A model generated the notes under the pieces. That model ran no database searches. It saw only the letters and a list, made by a program, of their open reading frames with translations, and was not told the origin of the DNA. 64,000 nt of DNA from assembly GCF_014529535.1 (NCBI RefSeq), contig NW_023503295.1, positions 2,776,416-2,840,415 of the forward strand, given 5' to 3'. Below are positions 47,584 through 58,741 of the stretch, one piece after another. Both the position numbers and the translations under genes were made by a program. This stretch comes from Bradysia coprophila (Eukaryota > Arthropoda > Insecta > Diptera > Sciaridae). Within the stretch, counting starts at the first letter, position 1. Every line of letters begins with the position of its first letter.

Positions 47584-49336
47584 TTTTTGCGAATTTACAG
47601 TCTTTTCCTATCGGTTTCAGAGATTTTCCTTTGAGAAAAAATTATTTTTCGACTTTGACCAATTTTTTCCGGCATTTTGGATTCAAATGTCAAAAAACAA
47701 ATTTCACCAAAAAAAACTTAGACTTTTCTCTATAACTTATCCTTTGGAAGTGAATTGATATCTCTTCTCGCCTACGAATGAAAAATCATAGAAAAAACAG
47801 GGACATCACGGCCGCTCACCAGAGAACCATTGAGCTGCCGTCTTGGCCCCTCATCAATTTAGAATCAGGAATCGATACGGAACAACCTACAATCATCGTT
47901 ATAACGATTTTCTAAGATGCACGATTAAGCCCTTTCTTCAGCCTAAGCACTATTTATACAATCCGAACTAACATAATAAAATGAAAAAAGTTTGGAAAAA
48001 GTAAAAACTTGACTTTGGGATGGTACACTCTTAGCATTAAGGTAACAACTGTTAAGTTACAATTTTCAATTCACGAGAATCGGAACCCTGAGGCTAGATA
48101 ATTGAAATACAGTTATTTGTCATGATTAGAGTCATTTTGCGCTAAAGTTGTATCGGTTCATCGACATAATCTTTTAAAGTGCCGCACGATTACGTCAATG
48201 ATTGATTAAAATATCGTAATGTTTGTGTGTTTCACATAAATGAACTGCAGCATACAACAGAAAGTCTATATAGTTATAGTATACTACAACTGTTGACCTT
48301 GAACGTAATTTAAAGTAACTCAAATCTTATCACCGATTCTGAATGGGAAATCGTTTTTCATATCAGCTATAAGCAAACGTACGAGTTACCAATAGAGAAA
48401 ATGTTGTTTGAGCGCGTGTGAGTGCTGTAGCCTCTCTACGATCGAAGTTTTAACTTTTTCGCGATCTTTAATCAATTTCAATTTATTACCAGCAAACAAC
48501 AAGGATTTGTCCTTGTACAAATGTTTGGGAGGAAAACCATATTACAGAAAATTTTACTACACAGAATAAATGAGTGAAAAAGAAACGAAAATGCTACTCA
48601 CCAATACCCTCTCTAGCAAACAAACTTCGTTTTGACGCTGTCAAAATACCATCTTATTCCTGTGTTTGTAGAATCGTACACTGTTGACCAATTTCTAATT
48701 TTACATGTAAATTGCAAAGGCTACGTTACATTTTTACCAGCTTAATAAATGTAGTTAGATTGCTAGAGAGGGTATTCACACAATGTGCGAATAGTCATTT
48801 TATATTACATTGTACGAATAGCCAATAAGAGACTAATGGCACATTGTGTCAAAATCAGAACTTTTGACGACTTCAGCAGGTTTTTGAAAATATATTCCAG
48901 TTCCTTGAAGACGAGCAGCTTAAACATGAAGGCAGTTATATCATAATCATACTCGCAACGCTCAAACTAATTTTTGTCCGTAAACTGTTTCATTATCATT
49001 TTTGTTAGGGCAGACAGTATAGAGGAGAGAAAAGGGATTCAACTTTATTTTATGGGTCACAACCAAATCGATGAGATCAATCCAACGTACACCTTTAATG
49101 AAATGACGCAACTACATCCGAGCACAAATTCAAACAAGTTTTCGTTTAGATAATAATAAGCTGATTTCAGATAGTAACATCAGCTGGTGTGTTTCGATGA
49201 AAGTATGCCCTCCAATGACGTAGTTCCAAAATTGTTGTCATGCGATAATTCAGCGTTGCTGTTAACAATTTTTTATTGGCAACAAATTTAATGACACGAC
49301 CCACCCAATCATAGGTAACGCCAATTGATCATTTCT
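47584..49336. other. 1.75 kb intergenic, no gene recognised
   Basis: No frame above 60 codons on either strand and no repeat family recognised. It may hold regulatory DNA. Confidence 0.4.
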
Positions 49337-49892
49337 AAGGCTCGGAACGGGTCGGGTTCGGTCAGACCGGAACCCGAACCTGATCTTGACCCGAACCGGA
49401 ACTAAGACTTCGGGTTCAACCCGAACTTGACCCGAACCAGAATTTTCGATTTCGGGTTCAAACCGAACCCGACCCGAACCCGAAGTTATTCAACCCGTAC
49501 TTGACCCGAACCCGAATTTCCATTTCGGGTTTGAACCGAACCTGACCTGAACCCGAGATATTCAAATAAATCAGGTCCGGTTCGGGTTAACCCGAAATTT
49601 TTGGCATTTTTTAGCGTAAAATTTTCGGGTCACCCGAACCAGACCTGATCTATTTGAAAATTTCGGGTTCAGATCAGGTTCGGGTCAAACCCGAAATGGA
49701 AATTCGGGTTCGGGTCAAGTACGGGTTGAATAATTTCGGGTTCGGGTCGGGTTCGGTTTGAACCCGAAATCGAAAATTCTGGTTCGGGTCAAGTTCGGGT
49801 TGAACCCGAAATCTTAGTTCCGGTTCGGGTCTAAAACCGGTTCGGGTCATAACCTGAACTGATCAGGTCAACCCGAACCCGTTCCGAGCCTT
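49337..49892. mobile_element. Foldback element packed with GGGTTCGGGTC motifs
   Basis: Ends AAGGCTCGGAACGGG and its mirror CCCGTTCCGAGCCTT; 556 bp, symmetric about 49615. Each arm consists of ten or more copies of ACCCGAA/TTCGGGT in alternating orientation. No target duplication was found. It lies 200 bp downstream of the minus-strand P450 gene. Confidence 0.8.
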
Positions 49893-50091
49893 AAAACGAA
49901 CACTGAGAAATATTCAGCTTTCCGATTCGATGATTTCAAACGAAACCAATACAGAAAACGTGATATCAATAGCGCTGTTATTTGAGTACAAAAATTTTTC
50001 AGATAAAGACAACGACAGTGAGAATTTAAAAAAAAATCGGACAAAATTCTAAACCGGTTAATAAATGCAGAGACATTGAAGAACTGGAATT

Positions 50092-51695
50092 TTATTTCCT
50101 CAGCGTAACCTTCAATTTCAATCCATGATTCGGACTTAATACCAAACTCGACGAACTGAATTTGATATCGGCAGGTCCGGCCAAATCGTAACGACATTTG
50201 CTCAACATTTTCAACAGTCCAATTTTCGTTGTCAACTTCCCACTTCGCATTCCGGGACATATTCTTGGCCCATCTCCGAATTGTAACATTGGTTGTTCAA
50301 CGAACGGCTTTGCGCCAATATTATCGACATAAAACCGATCTGGATTGAATGTGTCCGGATCCGGGTAGAAAGTGGGATCACGATGAAGAGCAAATACTGG
50401 TATCATAACAAGTGTTCCTCTATTGATATGAACGTTGGTACCGGGAATGGTGTATGGAATCGTGCACGTTCTGGTAAGAACTGGTAGAGCTGGATATTTC
50501 CTTAAAGTTTCTACAGAGAAAGATGCATATAGTTTGTACACCGTCAATGACACTTAGTACACTCAATCTTACCATCGATACAACATTCCAAGAATTTCAA
50601 TTCCGTCATACTCTCGTAAGTGATTTCGTCGTTGTACTTTTTCATCACTTCGTCGATTTCTTGATGAGCTCGCCGTTGAAGTTCATGGTTTTTTGCAAGT
50701 TCATGAAGACAGTATGCCATCGTACTGGAAGACGTTTCGAATCCAGCAATGAAGAATATGAAAGCATTCGCTGCGACCTCATTCAGAGTCAAGGCCTTTT
50801 CATCCTCATTCTTCGTTATTTTTGTTTCCCAACTGTGGTCGCCATCTCGGTTGACGAATCCACTGTTGCGTAGCTGAACTAATAGCTGAAAGAAGTCGGG
50901 TCTGGTCACATTGTTATCTTCCCGGTACGATAACGTTTGCTTGACTGAATCGATAAAGAAATCCTCTACATCTTGGTCCATGGCTTTTATTCCTAATATT
51001 TTCAACAAACTTGGACAAACTGTTTGCGCCATTATGCGGAATCCGTTTTTAACATCCAACGAAAAGTATTTCTTTCCATACTTTCGAAACGGTGTATTTG
51101 GATCAGCAATACAATCGATTTCAAGACCAAATGCGGTCGATGCAATGTTATTTGTTGTAAATCCGGCTGACAAATCTCGTACTTCAACGGACGACTCTTT
51201 TTCAGCTAACTTCACCATATGTGCCTCCAATGGGTCAGCACATTTAACAATAGACGAAAACATCGCTTTTATTTTCCCAGATGTAAAGGCCGGGGACAGT
51301 TTGACCCGCCATTGCTTCCATTTATCCCCTCCGAGAGAAAACAAGTTTCCCGTTAGTGGATCACGTACTTCGTCCATGTAAAAACCGCGGTCGGTGAAAT
51401 GGTGAAAGTCTTTCACCAATACCGATCGAATTAACTGTGGATCGCATACCACTAACACCGGATCGAACATTGAATAGAGACCGAAAAATGGTTCGTTCAC
51501 CGATTGATAGAATTCTTGTAGCAATTCGCCAATAGAAATTCGTTTCATAAATGTTTTTCCAAAATTACCGAACGGAAAACTGGGTGAAAAACATTTAACA
51601 CCCATTCGGCTCCAATAGCTGTACACATGATACCGATAGTAACACAAACAAATGATTAGAAGAACAACGACCAATAAGAACTCCAACGAAATCAT
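50092..51695 (-). CDS. Cytochrome P450, CYP6-type (gene 2)
   Basis: Two exons on the minus strand, 51695-50573 and 50510-50092, 513 aa. ER-anchored monooxygenase, probably in xenobiotic metabolism. Membrane anchor EFLLVVVLLIICLCYY; SYWSRMGVKCFSPSFPFGNF; helix C GDKWKQWRVKLSP; I-helix AGFETSSSTM; ExxR in ETLRKYP; FNPDRF; haem loop FGDGPRICPG with Cys at about residue 459. Only one intron, at the position of intron 6 of gene 1 (before ETLR), so it has either lost introns or keeps an older structure. The start is the ATG at 51695 (MISLEF); the longer frame would need TTG. AATAAA overlaps the stop (50096-50091, minus). Intact. Confidence 0.92.
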
Positions 51696-51809
51696 TTTGT
51701 TTTTTGACAAGATCGTCTTTTACTGGTTGCGTCTTGCAGCCTTTTTTCGCTTTTAAATAAACAATTTTATTTTGTTGGTTCGCTACTTATCATCGACGCT
51801 GTGTAGATT

Positions 51810-51817
51810 GTTTTATA
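51810..51817 (-). promoter_or_regulatory. TATA box of P450 gene 2
   Basis: TATAAAAC on the minus strand, 115 bp upstream of the ATG at 51695. Confidence 0.5.
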
Positions 51818-52194
51818 CTAAATCAAAATTAGCTGCTTCGACCTGCATAAACCACTATGTGATTAAAAATGGAAAATTTCGGAGAGAAACTCTTCTTAAA
51901 AAGATTATCGACTCTCAGTTTAATTTCGTTGTGCATAATCACTAAGCAGTGCTATGCATTAAGTTATCGACGACACACCTACTATCACTTTTATATTTTA
52001 CTCATATACGACTCAGTACGAGTTGTCGAACATTTTGTGGGTTTCAATGAACTGTAAGTAGATTGTAGATTGGTGTACAACATCATCGCAACTTAAGTAC
52101 TGTGTAATTGCTAACAATTTTCTCGACGATCAATAAGCTACTCTGAATTGAGCTGTATTGTTGGTATTGTTGCTAATACGGCTGATGTTTTTTC

Positions 52195-54130
52195 AAAAAC
52201 CGGTAAACGGTGATAGTGATACCGTCCTTTAAAAAAACAAATACCGGTAAAAAACCGGTAAATTTATATTGAACGAGCCATCAGAACAGTCGGAGCGTTT
52301 GCTGCGACTGAGCCCCGTACAAACCCGTACATCTATTGCGTACGTGACCCTAGTGCGCCTGTCACCCTACTTTGACCGTAAGCCTATTGCGCCGGTTAAT
52401 GTAGTTAAAGTAAAATTATTATGAAATGTGTACATCTTAGAAATTGCGCATAGCGCAATTACGAAGCCCCGTACGACGTTCCTTTCAAATGAAACAAAAA
52501 TTTCAAATCGCCCTAAAATTTTAATTTATTGAGTATAAATACACATAGGGCCCTAGTACCGGCCTTAGTCCGAGGACCCAAATTAAATTTTTTTTTCAAC
52601 AACATTCTATTTGGCCTTTGATTACCTTCCAAATGAAACAAAAATTACGACAAACGGATGAAATTTACTCGAGTTGTATGTAAAATACACATAGGGCCCT
52701 TGTAGCGGCCTTAGTCCGAGGACCCAATTTTTTTTTTCAAAAACATTCTATTCGGCCTTCCATTACCTTCTAAATCAAACAAAAATTACGACGGATGAAA
52801 TTTACTCGAGTTGTATGTAAAATACACATAGGGCCCTAGTACCGGCCTTAGTCCGAGGACCCAAATTAATTTTTTTTTTCAACAACATTCTATTCGGCCT
52901 TTGATTACCTTCCAAATTAAACAAAAATTACGAAAAACGAATGAAATTTACTTGAGTTCTATGTAAAATACACATAGGGCCCTAGTAGCATTTCACTTCT
53001 GATGCCCTAACTCACGGTCCACTCACCCGATTTTAAAAAAAACTTTCCTGGATTGGTATTGACAATACCTATCATTTGCCATGTGATTTACATTTCCATC
53101 GTTTATTTTGCCATAAATATCACCAAAAGACCTTAAATCACTTAGGTGGCCCTAACTCACGAAGGGCCGACCCGAATATGCCCATCTTCGAACTTAGCCT
53201 CACTATTTCGACTATCTTTCAGGGAAAAAAATTTTTAGAAATCGGATTTGATTTACTCAAGATATCGACGTGACAGACAGACGGACAGACGGCCCAAATT
53301 TTTATTGCGGATTCGTCATCTATGAACATAGGCAAACACTTTGACCTTACCGTCTGCTTCGAATTCCATCAATTACACACGGCATCGTAATGCTATAAGC
53401 CCCTTCGTACTTCGTACGGGGCTAAAAAGCCTTACGCCGTAAGCCGTAGGCTGTCGCAAGAGGGCCATTTTTTATTCATTGTGAACATAAATTATGACAT
53501 AACACTTTTCCTACCACAATCTATATAAACTTCGGAAAAGTGTAATCATTTGATAGAAGAAAAGCTGAATAATATGCAGCGTGGCCGTTAAAATGTGGGC
53601 ATCCTCTAGGCGTGCGTATACTTGCTGTACATGGACGGCAAGAGAGGAAGAAGAAGAGAAACGAGTGGATTTTTAATTAAACGGGCTGCTCAAATGGAAT
53701 TCTTATCAACGTTAGAACAGAGAAAAGAGACATTGCGTCATCGAAAAATTGGTAAAGAAAAAAGAAAAGAAGTTGACCATTAGAAACAGAAACTAAAACT
53801 TTCCAGAAATTTCGATCGCTCAAAGCAATGATCGAAGGTGCTAAAACATTGGTCAAAAGTGATGAAGCAACGACTATAAAAACTTAAACTTAAATTGAAA
53901 GTTGAAAAAAAGTTCAATTATCGAGAACATTTTAGCAACTTTTTGCTAACTTTTCACTATTTTGTCTCTAAATATCACATGCCTGGCTGATCAAATACGT
54001 TGAATTTCATTCTGGACAAAGTTTTCATTGTAAAATTAAACTAATATTGACAATTAAATTGACTTACGGAAAAACCGGTAGACGGTATTTGATTCTTCCG
54101 TTATTTTACCGGTTTTTTTACCGAACAAGT
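52195..54130. mobile_element. Possible element with ACCGGTAAA ends, split by A6
   Basis: AAACCGGTAAACGGTGATAG and ACCGGTAAAAAACCGGTAAA at 52196-52262 face ACGGAAAAACCGGTAGACGG and TTACCGGTTTTTTTACCG at 54068-54123. The arms are imperfect inverted repeats dense in ACCGGT. Helitron-like A6 lies between. Boundaries uncertain. Confidence 0.4.
52273..53423 (+). mobile_element. Family A Helitron-like element, copy A6
   Basis: ACGAGCCATCAGAACAGTCG (52273) to the terminal GGGGCT (53423), 1151 bp. It has the 5' AGCCCCGTAC, the AATTGCGCATAGCGCAATT hairpin, three to four tandem units, the 65-codon module at 53076-53273 and a GACAGACGGACAGACGG tract. Confidence 0.75.
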
Positions 54131-54559
54131 AAAGTAATGAATCTGTAATTCGTAATTTATACTAAAAAAACTGTTTATCAATTACCAATCTGCAAAATTT
54201 TTCTTTTTTTTTAAAGAAATCTAGCTTAGGGTCCTATTTCAGTACAATTTCGTACATGATATTAGTTCCTTTATAAAAAAACGAATATTTTAACAGACAT
54301 GCCGTAGAACATTTTTTTGCTCAGAATAATGGTCTTAATCTATAACAAGAATAGTACCGGCTAACGCCTAGTGAGTCTTTTTTCTTTTTCTTTTTGAATC
54401 TCACCATCGTTTTTGAATCTCACCATCGTTCCCAACCACCTATCCCTAATCGAAACTTTCCTAAAGACTAAATGTCACTACTTTCGAGCAATAAATTATG
54501 AAAATAGGTCGGGTCTCGCATTAAGTATAGATTAAGAGCATTAAGTATGATTTCTGTTT
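53424..54559. other. Intergenic, no gene recognised
   Basis: AT-rich sequence, including the right part of the possible ACCGGT element; no coding block. Confidence 0.35.
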
Positions 54560-55265
54560 ATTGCCAGCTTGGTATTCATTCAAGTCCCACTTCGGTATTC
54601 AACTACCAAATTTTCGATTTATAAATAAGCAAGCGAGCCGATTAATATCATCAGTCGGTGTGCAGCTTTCAAACATTAAACATCTCTACAACCTCCGTAT
54701 GAGTTTGGTAGTCCACTACCACTTTGGTAGTCAACTACCACTTTGGTAGTCAACTACTACTTTGGTTAGCTACTACCACTTTGATAGTCAACTACCAAAT
54801 ACTCGATTTACAAATAGACCAGCAGGCAGAATAATTTCATCAGTCGGTGTGCATCTTTCGAGGAAGAAACATCTTTGCTACTAAATATTTTGGGGGTCCA
54901 ACTACCAACAACTACCAAACTTTCAAATTGCAATGTCTGCTATGAGCGATCGGTTACCAGATAACAAATAATAATTGATTTGCCTGGTGTTGGTTTGCTC
55001 ATAGTAGCATTGCAATTTACCAACGTGGTAGTCAACTACCAAATATTTCAGTTATAAATAGGCAAGCAGGCAGAATAATTTCGTCATTCGGTGCGTAGCT
55101 CTCAAACGGTAAACATCTCTGCTGCTAAATATTTTGGGGGTCCAACTACCAACAACTACCAAACTTTCAAATTGCAATGTCTGCTATGAGCGATTGGTTA
55201 CCAGATAACAAATAATAATTGATTTGCCTGGTGTTGGTTTGTTCATAGTAGCATTGCAATTTTAA
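54560..55265. repeat. Repeat E2, GGTAGTTGACTACC array
   Basis: Inverted relative to E1 (10790-11480). It contains a 244-bp tandem duplication: TTTCAAATTGCAATGTCTGC starts near 54921 and 55165, with GATTTGCCTGGTGTTGG in each. A GGAC microsatellite follows at 55299-55327. Confidence 0.75.
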
Positions 55266-55657
55266 CTTTTATCAATCACATTTTATTTGTGACACAGACG
55301 GACGGACGGACGGACGGACGGACGGACAGATGAAGTGTAAAACCCTGATGCTCGATTTGATAAAATGTAATATTATGCATCTTATCAGCACGAACATTCT
55401 TAGTAAAGAACAATTAGTAGATGATGTATGCAACTCCCACATCAGTTTATAAATTTATAAATTGAAGCCATAAAAACGTAATTTTAGACCTCTGTAATTA
55501 ATTGTGGCCATGTGTTCGTAGAGTCGTTAAACAATTAGCCGAAGTAAACAAAATTGCATCATTGCCGCGTATAATTGCACAACCGTACGTTTTATTTAAA
55601 TTTCATTGGATTTCAACAGAAGATTAGAAGTAACCTTCGTATCCAATATTATGTATT

Positions 55658-58466
55658 AGTCCAGCCCCTTGTGTCAGAAAAAGTCGTCTCGCTCGCTTTA
55701 AGTTTTTCGAATTTTTTCTTTATCTCATGTGATTGAGCATGAAAAACTATGGAACTAATTTTTTTTCTGGAAAATGGAAAATCGCTTTTCCGGCCGGAAA
55801 AGCGGTGTATATGAAAAAAACTAAAAGTCAAATATCTACCGAACGCGATAACTTTTTTGAAAAATTCTTTTTTTCCTTGAAAGCCTGATTCAATACCAAC
55901 ATTTCGTGGAACAACTTTTTTTTTTCTGTAAAATAAAATGGCGTCGATATAGGAATCTTCCCAAAAAATGACCCGGAAAATTCATAAACTTTGAGTTCAC
56001 CTCACACCGTCAATTCGAGACTGATTTCAATAAATGAGGGTTCTTTAGAAAGCTAGAGTCAGTACCTTTCGAATGCTGCCCGGCGGGCTTCACGCCGTTT
56101 CCTGGATATCGAGATATAAGTCAGTATTTCCACGGTTCCTAGAACTGATATTTTCCAACATTCTTTGGTATTTATTTCTGAGCAAAATAGTGACGCATGA
56201 TTAATTTTTGCTGATGAATTTTGAAGAATAGCCTGTCCACATCATTTTAGAATTGAATCCTAGTCACAAAACTAGCTCAGGATGTTGTGGATGCCATTCG
56301 ATACCCAAATTTGTATAACTCGTCAAAGTAAACCCTATTTATGCACTAAACTACTTTCGATTCGACAATTTAACACCAGAAGTGTTTTAAATGGTGATAA
56401 CTAACTGCACCATATACATTCCATTTGTGTTAAACACCTTCCTGATGTTCCATCGTCTTCCCAACTCTAGAACCAATAGATTTCTCGCATTTTTATCGGA
56501 TTTTTTTCATGTTTTTCTGGATTTATGTCATTATTGAGGTAATTGAGGGGTCAGTTCCTATCAACTGATCATTCCTTATGGGTCCTCCAACTTCTAGGTT
56601 CTAGAAATCTTAGAAGTCTGAAATTATACCAGTAATTATATCCTGTGTTATCCTGAGTTATTAAAAGGTGATCGAAAACTTTATGTTTTTGGAAATCAGC
56701 GATAGGTGTATCAGTTGCCTCAAAAAATATAAAATACAGATAAAACTAGAAGTAATACTAAAGACTTCAGATTTCTAGAACCTAGAAGTTGAAGGACCCA
56801 TAAGGAATGATCAGTTGATAGGAACTGACCTCTAATTACCTCAATAATGACATAAATCCAGAAAAACATGAAAAAAATTCGATAAAAATGCGAGAAATCT
56901 ATAGGTTCTAGAGTTGGGAAGACGATGGAACATCAGGAAGGTGCTTAAGACAAATGGAATGTATATGGTGCAGTTAGTTATCACCATTTAAAACACTTCT
57001 GGTGTTAAATTGTCGAATTGATAGTAGTTTAGTGCAAAAATAGGGTTTACTCTGACGAGTTATACAAATTTAGGTATTGAATGGCATCCACAACATCCTG
57101 AGCTAGTTTTGTGACTAGGATTCAATTCTAAAAACATAGCTAACGCCGACCCGTACGAAACACCTATTCGTATCAAAAGCCTTTAATGTGAAACTCTTCA
57201 TTTCTCTTACTTCATTTTCTTCTCTGCTGAAAAACTATTCTCCCTTTAAAATCACTTACGTTATCCACTCTTTGCCTTGTTATCATATACAACTAAATTG
57301 CCGGAGGCAATATAGACAGCCCCGTACGAAGACAAATTTCATAAATTCCTATTTAAACAGCTATATACCGCTATATTTACCTATATTTCACTGTAAATAA
57401 ACATTTCACAGAGGAATATATGCTATTATATAGCTCTATATGCCTGTATATAGCTCAATATAGCTGTATATAGGTATATATAGATGTCCGTATATGGAAT
57501 CCCTGAAACCCCACACACATAACAAATTATTTCCATGTTAACAGAAACTCTCTTAGTACCATTTTCCCCAAGATACTTCAATTTTACTAAAATCCAATAT
57601 GGCCGCCGGCAGCCATTTTGTTAGGAGACCGGAAATAGTACCGACGCTTTACATTCGTTAATACCTTTCAAACAAAAAAAAATTCATGAAATTCGGTCAA
57701 AATTTACTCGAGATATTGTCAAAATACACTACGTTCACTGTACTTCCGAGTAGCCAGATAAGAGCTCACTCCAAGAGACCTAGCTCACGCTCCGGAGAAC
57801 ATAATTTCATAATTTTTTTTTCCCTGATTGGTACGGTCAATACCTATCTAATAAAGCTAAAACGAACGAAATATGTTCAAATGTGGCCGACCTACAAGCA
57901 AAAACTGCTTGCCGCCCTGTGCCTGTTCCACACCAAGGGGTCTAACTCACGAGTCGGTCATCCGATTTCCATAAACTTTTTTTTTGTCGATCGGTATTGT
58001 AAATACCTTTTATTTGACGTATCACTTACAAGTTTAACGTTAAAATGTCCGGAGATATCTTCGAAAAACCGTAAAGCACTTATAGGGCCACAGCTCGGGA
58101 GGGGTCGATCCAAAATCACTCATCTTCGAACTTAGCCTGTCTTTTGACATTACCAAACGGGAAAAAAAAGAATTTTCAAAATCGGATGCGTTTTACTCAA
58201 GTTATCGTGCAGACAGACAGACGGACAGACGGACAGACGGACATTTTTTTTTTCGCGGATTTGGCATCTCTAGACAACCACAATAGGTTTCCCCTTGCTC
58301 AGGGAGTCCAATTCGACGTGTTACAAACGTATGCGTAAACCTATAAGACCCCAGTACTTCGTACGGGTCTAAAAATTAGTTCCATAGTTTTTCATGCTCA
58401 ATCACATGAGATAAAGAAAAAATTCGAAAAACTTAAAGCGAGCGGATTGACACAAGGGGCTGGACT
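55658..58466. mobile_element. Large foldback element interrupted by C2
   Basis: Outer arms of about 100 bp: AGTCCAGCCCCTTGTGTCA (55658) and its mirror ending 58466, including CTCATGTGATTGAGCATGAA and its mirror. An inner inverted repeat runs 56252-56690 against 56750-57132 (TAACACCAGAAGTGTTTTAA and mirror). Family C element C2 interrupts the right side; about 490 bp of the left arm (55765-56250) has no mirror, so material was lost or gained. Superfamily not determined. It ends about 280 bp upstream of P450 gene 3. Confidence 0.7.
57133..58370 (+). mobile_element. Family C Helitron-like element, copy C2
   Basis: Nearly the same as C1 throughout: ACATAGCTAACGCCGACCCG start, GACCCGTACGAA versus TTCGTACGGGTC subterminal inverted repeat, TATATAGC repeats, conserved module (58030-58200), GACAGACGGACAG tract, terminal AGACCCC...GGGTCT hairpin. 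Inserted in the large foldback after ATTCTAAAA. Frames of 149 and 64 codons here are repeat-derived. Confidence 0.75.
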
Positions 58467-58535
58467 ATATGTGCGCGTGTGTGATATACATAAATGTATT
58501 AACTCCAAAATCCAGCGTATATGAACAAACAAGTG

Positions 58536-58542
58536 TATATAA
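58536..58542 (+). promoter_or_regulatory. Possible TATA box of P450 gene 3
   Basis: TATATAA about 205 bp upstream of the ATG at 58742, just outside the foldback element. Weak evidence. Confidence 0.3.
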
Positions 58543-58697
58543 CGTATTGTGTGAACTGAAAGAAAAGATACATCGCAAAAACCAATCCGATAGATAATAA
58601 CATTGACCATGACGACGCTAAAACGGCATGATTCAGTGAAACATAAAAGCGAATAGCTGAACAGAGACTATCATAACATTAACAGTGAGTAGTGTAA

Positions 58698-58718
58698 ATG
58701 GTCAACGTGAAAAGATAA
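58698..58718 (+). promoter_or_regulatory. Short upstream ORF before P450 gene 3
   Basis: ATGGTCAACGTGAAAAGATAA, six codons plus stop, 23 nt before the main ATG. If it lies in the transcribed leader it could lower translation of the P450. The transcription start is not known. Confidence 0.3.
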
Positions 58719-58741
58719 ACGTTGCGGAAAAATTGTTTGTA

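Noticed and set aside
51696..51710. Longer start of P450 gene 2 (MSKNKM)
   Set aside because: First codon is TTG; the ATG at 51695 directly precedes the membrane anchor.
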